Below are positions 6,671 to 13,248 of a stretch of 13,870 nucleotides of DNA, piece after piece. Source of the stretch: Thermoplasmata archaeon M9B1D. Lineage in GTDB: Archaea > Thermoplasmatota > E2 > DHVEG-1. The notes beneath the pieces were generated by a model. That model had not been told where the DNA came from and did no database searches. It saw only the letters and a program-made list of their open reading frames with translations. Within the stretch, counting starts at the first letter, position 1, and each line of letters opens with the position of its first letter. The translations under genes were made by a program, and so were the position numbers. The stretch is taken from positions 1-13,870 of the forward strand of contig MUGC01000009.1 in assembly GCA_002900535.1 (NCBI GenBank), read 5' to 3'.

Positions 6671-7186
6671 ATGAGACGCTATAAGATAATATGGGCTATT
6701 GTAGCAATTATTATGATTGTTGCTAATATATTTACAATCTATATAACAAAAGAACGGCATTATATCTCTGTCTATAACGCTTGGATGCTTTCAATAACTA
6801 TACTTCTTATTATTCCATTCATGTATATCTTCATTTTAAAAAAAATCAAAAACCAAATAGAAGAAAGTATGATTACAATTTCACGCATCTTAACAACACA
6901 GAATAATGATACAAATACTAAAACATCAACTAAACTCTTGAAAAATTATCTTTATAGATTCCTAGATTTTGATGAGAAAAAAATAATTGAAAAAATTGCT
7001 GAAAAAAATGGTTTTATTCTTCAATCAGAACTTAGTAGATTAACTAATATGAACAAAGTAAGGCTTCATCGTCTACTTCAAAATATGAGAAAAAGGGAAA
7101 TTATTTCTATAGAAAGATATGGTAAAACAAATAGGATAATATTAACTGAAGATGTAAAAAAAATTTTGTTAAATAATATAATTTAA
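6671..7186 (+). CDS. Membrane-bound winged-helix transcription regulator
   Basis: 171 residues. Two membrane helices (~7-25 and ~36-57) form a hairpin with a ~10-residue external loop (TKERHYISVYNAW), followed by a charged coiled linker and a cytoplasmic winged helix (~103-165). The HTH reads FILQSELSRLTNMNKVRLHR with recognition helix KVRLHRLLQNMRKR, and the wing is IISIERYGKTNRIILT, the MarR-like or DUF7343-type wHTH common in archaea. Anchored one-component regulators usually act on neighbouring envelope genes. It diverges from the secreted-protein gene at 6530, sharing a 140-bp spacer, so that gene and perhaps its own promoter are the likely targets. No ligand-binding domain is visible apart from the helices and short loop. 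The downstream T-rich stretch near 7207-7216 may end its transcript. Confidence 0.85.
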   Translation: MRRYKIIWAIVAIIMIVANIFTIYITKERHYISVYNAWMLSITILLIIPFMYIFILKKIKNQIEESMITISRILTTQNNDTNTKTSTKLLKNYLYRFLDFDEKKIIEKIAEKNGFILQSELSRLTNMNKVRLHRLLQNMRKREIISIERYGKTNRIILTEDVKKILLNNII

Positions 7187-7415
7187 TATTAGTAATTATT
7201 TCCATTGTTATTTTTCTAGTCAAATAAAACTACAAATTTTAACTTTAGATAAGCATCTAATAAAATACTATCATCCTTCATAATTTTAAAAATATAATAA
7301 TTTATTCAAATATTCTAAATATATTAGCAATGAGAAAATATAGACTATAATAAAATAATTGAAAATATGGAAACATTTTTATTACTTTTTTTCAGTTTAA
7401 TTGTATCAAATAAAA
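7187..7415. other. AT-rich noncoding spacer
   Basis: Between the winged-helix gene and the LuxE remnant I see only A/T-rich sequence with stops in every frame. The T-rich segment at 7207-7216 may terminate the winged-helix transcript. No promoter, RNA or repeat could be supported. Confidence 0.4.
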
Positions 7416-7862
7416 TTACTTAGACAGATCTTTTGAAAACATCCTGCGAACTTCCTCTGGGCATCCTCGAATGTCTTCTCCTTTTACCCGTTTAACTACT
7501 GGTTCAAGCACAGGACCTGTACGATCACAAAACGGGCAATGTTCATGAAGTTTTACTTCATCACCTGTTATAATAAAACTAGGATGACTTGTTGATATAC
7601 CATCAAGAAAAGCAAATCTACCCCACTCACCATATTCCACAGGTTTAGATTCTTCATCAAGAACAAGCGGTTTATAATGAGCATAAGGTGCATGCAGATA
7701 ATGCCCCTCAGGACAGTGAATCATCCAACCGTTACCCTCAACCATGCTGTAAACATCTAAAATAAATTTACCAGGAATGCCAAGAACTTTTTTCACCTCA
7801 TTTCGGAACTCCTCATGCGTCATATTTTTTATACCTTTCCATCCTCCACCATTTGCTATTCC
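7416..7862 (-). pseudogene. C-terminal remnant of a LuxE-type acyl-protein synthetase
   Basis: About 147 residues match the C-terminal part of LuxE/acyl-protein synthetases (adenylate-forming, PF04443): ANGGGWKG, then HEEFRNEVKKVLGIP, ILDVYSMVEGNGW, EGHYLHAPYA, YGEWGRFAFLDGISTSHPSF and HCPFCDRTGP. Family members run to roughly 350-400 residues, so the N-terminal adenylation part is missing. The frame stays open to an ATG at 7922, but the residues added there (HLLFQNLSSLDFGERGG) are the antisense of the protease remnant, not LuxE. The homology therefore breaks near 7862. The stretch is visibly richer in G+C than its neighbours, consistent with foreign origin. There is no sign of its own promoter. 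Almost certainly inactive, unless the contig is misjoined here. Confidence 0.7.
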
Positions 7863-7864
7863 TC

Positions 7865-8377
7865 CTCGTTCACCAAAATCCAAACTCGACAAATTTTGAA
7901 ATAAAAGATGTAATTCGTGCAAATGTTGATCCTTATGATTCAGAGTATTATATTGGAACAGGTAGAATCAATGCATATAAAGCATTAACAAGATATAATA
8001 CTCAGCCCAGAATATCTGATACTCCATCTGGTGAGACAAAGGGTAAAACTGGAAGAGAATACTCATTTACTTCTAACGCATCTGACAAAGACGGTGATGA
8101 TCTTTGGTATAAATGGGATTGGGTAGATGGAAATTATAGTGAATGGCTCGGGCCATGTGTTTCAGGTGAAGAGTGTTAGGCTTCGTATATCTGGCAGCAG
8201 GAAGCTAATTTCTCAATAAAAGTAATGGTTAAGGATGGACGGGGTGGAGAAAGTTATTGGTCAGCTCCGTTTATATTTAGTACACCAAAAAACAAAGCAA
8301 TAGACTATCCAATGTTAAGTTGTTTCTTTGAAAAACTAATCCAGTGTTTTCCTTTCATGATAAAAATACTAAACTAG
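7865..8377 (+). pseudogene. C-terminal remnant of a subtilisin-like (S8) surface protease
   Basis: The frame starts inside the last helix of an S8 domain (LLVHQNPNSTNFEIKDVIRA, then GTGRINAYKAL); the catalytic Asp, His and Ser regions are absent. It continues into an Ig-like domain (GKTGREYSFTSNASDKDGDD, WYKWDWVDGNYSEWLGP). A TAG stop at 8177-8179 interrupts this domain, but the same frame resumes with homologous sequence (ASYIWQQEANFSIKVMVKDG, then GGESYWSAPFIF) and runs to a natural-looking end (PKNKAIDYPMLSCFFEKLIQ and further, stop 8375-8377), an ending style I associate with archaeal surface proteases. So the 3' end is intact, the 5' two-thirds are lost, and there is one nonsense codon. 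The domain resembles the third domain of the PKD protein at 3447-4775. It abuts the LuxE remnant on the other strand. Confidence 0.75.
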
Positions 8378-8407
8378 ATATTAATATAAAATAAACTAAA
8401 ATATCTA
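8375..8407 (+). terminator. Possible terminator hairpin after the protease remnant
   Basis: TAGATATT (8375-8382) and AATATCTA (8400-8407) form a perfect 8-bp inverted repeat with a 17-base spacer, beginning at the stop codon. Only a weak T-rich stretch follows (8411-8419), so termination is uncertain. It fits a relic of the original gene's 3' end. Confidence 0.3.
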
Positions 8408-8509
8408 AACTTTCTTTATGTTAGAAGTGTAATCGTTATTAAATTATAGTCATCAAGTAATAGCGATACAAAAAACTATCTTGTAACATAGGAATTTTAA
8501 TTTAACAAC

Positions 8510-8517
8510 TTATAATA
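8510..8517 (+). promoter_or_regulatory. TATA box for the GNAT gene
   Basis: TTATAATA at 8510-8517 lies about 27 bases before the ATG at 8541, placing the transcript start within a few bases of it. There is no SD motif, so a leaderless message is likely. The rest of 8408-8509 holds nothing I can identify. Confidence 0.45.
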
Positions 8518-8540
8518 AATCATCTATTGATTCATAAAAG

Positions 8541-9032
8541 ATGATTGTTATACGAAAAGCAAAATTAAATGATATTAATAATATTGTCGAGTTATGGCTA
8601 GAAGGAGACGATACTCAAGTTGATATTGTTAAAAAACATAGTCCACAACATCTCAAAGATTTTAACTTCAAAGATGATCGTATTGATATTTTAAAAGATT
8701 TCATTAAAAAGACAATATTTTCAAATAAAAGCAGAATATATCTCTCAGAAGAAGACAATAAACCATTTGGATATATCAAATTTTCATTAGTAAAAAATTC
8801 TCCAATTTCTAAGATTGAGAGATTTGGAAGGATTGATAATATTTACATTAAAAAAAATTATCAAGGAAAGGAAGTAAGTAGTAAATTAAAAGACGAAGCA
8901 TTTAAATGGTTTAAAAAAAAGGGAGTTAATAGAATTCAACTATTTGTATTTCAGGATAATATACATGCAATTAATGTATATAAAAAATGGGGATTTTCAA
9001 CTAGATTAATTGAAATGCGTAGGAGTGTTTAG
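8541..9032 (+). CDS. GNAT-family N-acetyltransferase
   Basis: 163 residues, the usual length of a single-domain GNAT enzyme, which transfers acetyl from acetyl-CoA to an amine. The N-terminal strand and helix (IVIRKAKLNDINNIVELWLE) are typical, followed by a helical insert and strand beta4 (IYLSEEDNKPFGYIKFSLVK). Motif A is IDNIYIKKNYQGKEVSSKLK and motif B is IQLFVFQDNIHAINVYKKWG, ending in F. The acetyl-CoA pyrophosphate loop, normally Q/R-x-x-G-x-G/A, reads Q-G-K-E-V-S, so the conserved glycines are replaced by E and S. It may be a weak or altered acetyltransferase, or the gene may be drifting. The substrate cannot be predicted. It stands alone between decayed genes, with its own near-leaderless promoter and a hairpin terminator. 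Confidence 0.85.
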   Translation: MIVIRKAKLNDINNIVELWLEGDDTQVDIVKKHSPQHLKDFNFKDDRIDILKDFIKKTIFSNKSRIYLSEEDNKPFGYIKFSLVKNSPISKIERFGRIDNIYIKKNYQGKEVSSKLKDEAFKWFKKKGVNRIQLFVFQDNIHAINVYKKWGFSTRLIEMRRSV

Positions 9033-9078
9033 ATATTGGTAATAAAATCAAATCTCTAAACTATTTTTTTTATTTTAT
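9027..9078 (+). terminator. Hairpin and U-tract terminator of the GNAT gene
   Basis: GTTTAGA (9027-9033) and TCTAAAC (9055-9061) form a perfect 7-bp inverted repeat overlapping the TAG stop codon, with a 21-base spacer. It is followed directly by a T-rich tract (9062-9078) containing eight Ts in a row. This is a convincing intrinsic-type end. Confidence 0.55.
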
Positions 9079-9080
9079 AA

Positions 9081-9286
9081 TCTGAAAGGAGATATAGTTT
9101 CGTAATTACCAGTAAAAAAATAATATTTTTTCATGTAGGAACCACAACCTCAAATGTTAATGAATTAATGCATTATAACTATCAATCAGAAGAGGACTTA
9201 AAGAAGATATATGATAAAGCTACTCTTTGTTCAAAAATATATCCTTTTCAATCTTAGATGACGGCTGCGGAAATGAACTATCTTAA
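9081..9286 (+). pseudogene. Possible decayed short gene with a ribosome binding site but no start codon
   Basis: AAAGGAGATATAG (9085-9097) is a strong ribosome binding site, but no ATG, GTG or TTG stands at a useful distance. An open frame follows from GTA 9102 to TAG 9255-9257 and reads like real protein: IIFFHVGTTTSNVNELMHYN, then QSEEDLKKIYDKATLCSKIY. Just before the stop, one extra T in the TTTT run at 9245-9248 would carry the frame on as FSILDDGCGNELS to TAA 9284-9286, suggesting a small protein of about 60 residues with a frameshift. The first in-frame ATG (9168) would leave only 29 residues. I do not recognise the family. It may be a relic, a sequencing error, or chance. Confidence 0.25.
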
Positions 9287-9300
9287 AAATTTTTTTATAT

Positions 9301-9501
9301 TTATTCATCTTCTTGATAAATTCTAATAAAATTTTCAATACTTCTATCATAAGTTTTTTCAACATCATCCTGGAAAAAACAAGCGGGAAGCTCACCACGA
9401 CTTTTATGATACAAGATACACTCACAACACATGCCTTTTCTACTACACGGATAAGTACAATTGCATTTCATCTTATTATTTTCAATTTTACACTCAGCCA
9501 T
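9301..9501 (-). CDS. DUF6485-like small cysteine-rich cytosolic protein
   Basis: 66 residues from the ATG at 9501, with no signal peptide. Eight cysteines (C4, C13, C15, C19, C25, C26, C28, C41) are set in the characteristic pattern CNCTYPCSRKGMCCECILYH, then GELPACFF and EKTYDRSIENFI, which I recognise as the DUF6485 family. The Cys clusters probably bind zinc or an iron-sulfur cluster; no biochemical role is known to me. I chose 9501 because GGTG (complement of 9509-9512) lies 7 bases upstream and family members begin near this point; an earlier in-frame ATG at 9516 would add MWCIC. The gene is 20 bases after the ligA stop codon on the same strand, so it is the last gene of the riboflavin kinase-polX-ligA operon. 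Confidence 0.85.
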   Translation of the reverse strand: MAECKIENNKMKCNCTYPCSRKGMCCECILYHKSRGELPACFFQDDVEKTYDRSIENFIRIYQEDE

Positions 9502-9521
9502 ACAAATACACCACATAAATC

Positions 9522-11516
9522 TTATGAAACCAATTTTTTAAACTCATCTTCGCTAATAATATTAAGATTTAATTTTTTTGCTTTTTCATATTTTGAACCA
9601 GGGCTTTCGCCAACAACAACATAATCAATATCTTTTCCAACACTACTTGCAACAATTCCACCCATTTGTTTAACAAGATCAGATGCTTCAGGTCGGGTAA
9701 GACTTACGAGACCACCTGTAAAAACAAACTTTTTTCCCTGTAAAGGCAGATCTTTTTTTCTTTCTTCTTTTGTTTTAACACCAATTTCTTTCAATTTATC
9801 GATTAATTGTATGTTTTCATCGGTTGCAAAAAACGTTGCAATAGCATCTGCCGATTTTTCACCAAGCCCATAAACTTCTTTCAATTCTTCAGAGGACGCT
9901 TTTGCAAGTTCATCGATTGAATTATACTTTGCCGCTAGTAGTTGAGCAGCATACTTTCCAACATGTCGTATGCCAAGACTATAAATTAATCTTGAAAGAT
10001 CTTGTTTTTTACTTTTCTCAATTGAATCAAAAAGATTTTGTGCTGATTTTTCTTTAAACCCTCCGAGTTTTAATATATCTTCTTTTTTCAAAAAATAAAG
10101 ATCTGCAATGTTATCAACTAAACCTTCTTCAAGAAGTTTATCAATTGTTGACTCACCTAGATGGTCGATATCCATTGCATCACGTGACGCAAAATAACGA
10201 ATACGCCATTTTAAACGAGCAGAACAATTCTTATTTGGGCATCTAACTGCAACTTCACCTTCAGCTCTTACAACTTCTGTTCCACAAACCGGACATTTTT
10301 TAGGAATAATTTTACGCTTTTCAACGCCTTTTCTTTTTTCTTTTATACTTTTTACAACCTGAGGGATTACATCCCCGCTACGTTCAATTAAAACCGTATC
10401 ACCTATGCGAATATCTTTCCTTTTTAACTCATCAAAATTATGCAAGGTTGCCCTAGAAACAGTAACACCACCTACTTCAACAGGCTCAAGTATAGCTACA
10501 GGAGTTAGAGTACCAGTTCTCCCAACTTGAATTGCTATATCATTTAGACGCGTTGTTGATTGTTTAGCTGTAAACTTATAAGATATTGCCCACCGAGGAT
10601 TTTTACTAGTACGCCCAAGTATTTTATGCTGAGCAAGAGAATTTACTTTTATGACTGCTCCATCTACTTCATAATCAAGACTTTCCCTTAAATCTTCAAG
10701 TTTTTTACAATAATTTATTGCTTCTTCAATATCTTTAACTTTTTTGGCTAGAGGATTAGTTCTAAAACCTGCTTTTTTTAATGCATCGAGTGCGTTTTCA
10801 TGAGTTTTAAGATCTTTATCATTATACGAAACAAAATAAATAAAATTATCAAGAGGTCTTTTTGCAACTATTCTTGAATCAAGTTGACGCAATGAACCTG
10901 CTGCTGCATTTCTAGGATTAGCAAAAACAATACCTTCTTTTTCAGATTGTTTTCTATTGTATTTCTTAAAACCCGAAAGAGACATATATACTTCGCCACG
11001 TACTTCAACATTTTTTAAAACATCACCATATAGTCTTAAAGGAATACTATGAATTGTTTTCAAATTCTGAGTTATATCATCACCACGAACGCCATCACCA
11101 CGAGTTGCACCTCTAACAAGTACCCCATTTTCATACAAAAGCGCAACACCAGCACCATCTATTTTAGGTTCAACCACATATTCAACATCTAAAACATATT
11201 TTTTTACACGATCATCAAAATCGCGTAGTTCATCATAATTGTAAGTATTTGCAAGTGAAAGCATTGGAACTTTATGTTCAACTGTTTTAAAACCTTCGAG
11301 AGGTTCTTCGCCAACCCTCTGGGTTGGAGAATCAGGTGTTATAAGATCAGGATATTCAAGTTCAAGTTTTTCAAGTTTTTTGAGAAGCTTATCATATTCA
11401 TAATCAGAAACAACAGGATTGTTTTCAACATAATACTTGTAATTATGATAGTTTATTTGTTCCCTTAATTTTTTAATTTCTTTTTTAGCTTCGTTTTTAT
11501 TCATACTATGTTTCAC
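9522..11516 (-). CDS. ligA: NAD-dependent DNA ligase LigA
   Basis: Seals 5'-phosphate/3'-hydroxyl nicks in DNA using NAD+. The full 664-residue architecture is present. Domain Ia (HNYKYYVENNPVVSDYEYD) has NMN-binding residues Y28, D38, Y41 and D42. The nucleotidyltransferase domain has adenylated lysine K118 in VEPKIDG and RGATRGDGVRGDDITQN. An OB fold follows, then a zinc finger with C408, C411, C426 and C431, a helix-hairpin-helix domain (~440-575) and a C-terminal BRCT domain (~588-664; GKKFVFTGGL). Nothing is missing. The GTG at 11516 overlaps the polX stop as GTGA; ATG at 11504 is a good alternative, giving MNKNEAKKEIKKL. Archaea normally use an ATP-dependent ligase and only some lineages carry LigA, so this copy is probably of bacterial origin. 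Coupled translation with PolX suggests gap filling followed by sealing in repair. Confidence 0.98.
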   Translation of the reverse strand: MKHSMNKNEAKKEIKKLREQINYHNYKYYVENNPVVSDYEYDKLLKKLEKLELEYPDLITPDSPTQRVGEEPLEGFKTVEHKVPMLSLANTYNYDELRDFDDRVKKYVLDVEYVVEPKIDGAGVALLYENGVLVRGATRGDGVRGDDITQNLKTIHSIPLRLYGDVLKNVEVRGEVYMSLSGFKKYNRKQSEKEGIVFANPRNAAAGSLRQLDSRIVAKRPLDNFIYFVSYNDKDLKTHENALDALKKAGFRTNPLAKKVKDIEEAINYCKKLEDLRESLDYEVDGAVIKVNSLAQHKILGRTSKNPRWAISYKFTAKQSTTRLNDIAIQVGRTGTLTPVAILEPVEVGGVTVSRATLHNFDELKRKDIRIGDTVLIERSGDVIPQVVKSIKEKRKGVEKRKIIPKKCPVCGTEVVRAEGEVAVRCPNKNCSARLKWRIRYFASRDAMDIDHLGESTIDKLLEEGLVDNIADLYFLKKEDILKLGGFKEKSAQNLFDSIEKSKKQDLSRLIYSLGIRHVGKYAAQLLAAKYNSIDELAKASSEELKEVYGLGEKSADAIATFFATDENIQLIDKLKEIGVKTKEERKKDLPLQGKKFVFTGGLVSLTRPEASDLVKQMGGIVASSVGKDIDYVVVGESPGSKYEKAKKLNLNIISEDEFKKLVS

Positions 11517-13228
11517 AAACCCAATTTCTTTTCAACTTCTTTATAGGTATAAGTATTTAGAATATCTTTTTTTTCAAGCCATCCACGTCTCGCTGTAGCA
11601 ACACCAAACTGCATAAAACCCAAATGATTAAGGTTATGTGAATCGGTTCCAATAATAAATTTAGCTTTTTTCTCTTTAGCAAGTTTTACATTTAAATCAT
11701 TTAAATCAAGACGATCAGGAAAAGCATTTATCTCAAGAAAAATGTCTTTTTCAACAGCTTTTTCAATTATTTTATCCACATTAAGCTCAAATGGTTCTCT
11801 TCTACCAATTAACCTACAAGTAGGATGTGCAAGAAAAGTAACATTTTCATTTTCCATTCCACTAAGAATTCTGTTAGTAATGTCCTTGGGTGACATTTTA
11901 AAATTCATATGAATACCAATTCCAACAAAATCAAACATTTTCAAAACCTTATTACTATAATCAAGGCTTCCATCACTTTTAATATCACACTCAGTTCCAC
12001 ATAAAACCTTAAAATTTGAAAATTTTTTGTTAATTTTCTCGATTTCTTTTATTTTTTCTATAACTCTTTCTTCAGAAAGCCCATGTGCAACATGAAGTGA
12101 TTGAGAATGATCAGCAATACCAATATACTCATAACCAATTTTTCTTGTATGGTTTACAAGATTTTCAATTGTTTCAAAACCATCACTCCAATTCGAATGA
12201 ATATGAAAATCACCTTTTATATTCTCAAATTTTACTAAGTTTGGAAGCATATTCTTACCAGATGCTTCTATCTCCCCACGGTTTTCACGCAATTCAGGTT
12301 CAATAAACAAAAGACCTAGTTTTTTGTAAATTTCTTCTTCATTTTTTCCAACTATAAATTTCTCAGTTTCTTTATCAAAAAGACCATATTCATTAAGCTT
12401 AAAACCTTGTTTTATGGCAATACCGCGCATTTTAACATTATGCTCTTTTGATCCTGTGAAATATTGTAGAGCTGCACCATAACTTTTATCTTCCACAACC
12501 CTCAAATCAACCTGTAAATTATCATTTAAAACAACGCTAGTCTTGGTACTACCTTTTAAAAGAACACGCTGAACATCGTTATATTTCACAAAATATTCCA
12601 TTACTTCATCAGGTTTATCAGAGGATGCAAGAATATCAAGATCACCTATCGTTTCTTTCCATCTGCGAAGACTACCAGCTATGCTAAGTCTTATTATTTC
12701 TTTGCATCCATGAAGATATTCAATATATTTTTCCCCATCTTCAAAAGCAACATTAATAAGCATACGTCCACTGATTTTTTCCTTAAGCTGAATCCCTCTT
12801 AGTATATTTCTTTCTGTTATTTCACCAAAACCTTCTAAATTTCTTACTTTTCCATCAATGCATGCTTTTTGTAGATCCTCAATTGTTTTAATACCAAGTT
12901 TTTGATACAAAGCAGCAACTTTTTTAGGACCAAGACCGGATATATCAAGCATACCTAGAAGACCAGTGGGTATCTCCTTTTTTAAACGATCAAAATACTT
13001 AAGTTCCCCCGTTTCAACAAGCTCTGTTATTTTTTTTGAAAGTGCTTCGCCAATACCTGAAATTTCTCTTAGTTTTCCTTTTTTTACAACATCTTCAATA
13101 TTTTCATCCATTATTTCAATTGTTTGAGCAGCCATTCTATAAGCACGTGTTTTAAAAAAAACTTCACCTTTAAGATCAAGTAGATCTGCGATTTGATATA
13201 AAACATCTGCAATAAACTGGTTTTTCAT
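11513..13228 (-). CDS. polX: Family X DNA polymerase with PHP nuclease domain (PolX)
   Basis: 571 residues, the length of bacterial and archaeal PolX. It fills short gaps in base-excision repair; the PHP domain supplies 3'-5' exonuclease and 3'-end processing in characterised homologues. The N-terminal 8-kDa and helix-hairpin-helix part (~1-145) contains ISGIGEALSKKI and ISGLGPKKVAALY. The polymerase palm has AGSLRRWKETIGDLDIL with metal-binding D196 and D198, and D241 in QVDLRVV. The PHP domain (~335-571) has DFHIHSNWSDG (H342, H344), ADHSQS (H374), GTECD (E413), GIHMN (H440), AHPTCR (H468) and GTDSHN (D529, H531), so its metal site is complete. The start is supported by GTGAT (complement of 13234-13238), 5 bases upstream. 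It lies 20 bases after the riboflavin kinase gene and shares three bases with ligA, so it is translated together with the ligase. Confidence 0.97.
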   Translation of the reverse strand: MKNQFIADVLYQIADLLDLKGEVFFKTRAYRMAAQTIEIMDENIEDVVKKGKLREISGIGEALSKKITELVETGELKYFDRLKKEIPTGLLGMLDISGLGPKKVAALYQKLGIKTIEDLQKACIDGKVRNLEGFGEITERNILRGIQLKEKISGRMLINVAFEDGEKYIEYLHGCKEIIRLSIAGSLRRWKETIGDLDILASSDKPDEVMEYFVKYNDVQRVLLKGSTKTSVVLNDNLQVDLRVVEDKSYGAALQYFTGSKEHNVKMRGIAIKQGFKLNEYGLFDKETEKFIVGKNEEEIYKKLGLLFIEPELRENRGEIEASGKNMLPNLVKFENIKGDFHIHSNWSDGFETIENLVNHTRKIGYEYIGIADHSQSLHVAHGLSEERVIEKIKEIEKINKKFSNFKVLCGTECDIKSDGSLDYSNKVLKMFDFVGIGIHMNFKMSPKDITNRILSGMENENVTFLAHPTCRLIGRREPFELNVDKIIEKAVEKDIFLEINAFPDRLDLNDLNVKLAKEKKAKFIIGTDSHNLNHLGFMQFGVATARRGWLEKKDILNTYTYKEVEKKLGL

Positions 13229-13248
13229 AGATAATCACATATGAGTTT

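Noticed and set aside
7863..7922. Extension of the LuxE-like frame to the ATG at 7922
   Set aside because: These residues are the reverse complement of protease-remnant coding sequence and do not resemble LuxE, so the frame is open there by chance.
7187..9300. Possible insertion sequence or integrated element around the decayed genes
   Set aside because: No transposase or integrase sequence, no terminal inverted repeats and no target-site duplication could be found by eye.
9313..9624. 103-codon plus-strand frame and a second minus-strand frame at 9231-9425
   Set aside because: Both overlap the clear DUF6485-like gene and have Phe/Ile/Thr-rich or low-complexity shadow composition.
12085..12306. 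73-codon plus-strand frame inside polX
   Set aside because: Antisense of the PHP domain; Gln/His/Tyr-rich shadow composition without a start signal.
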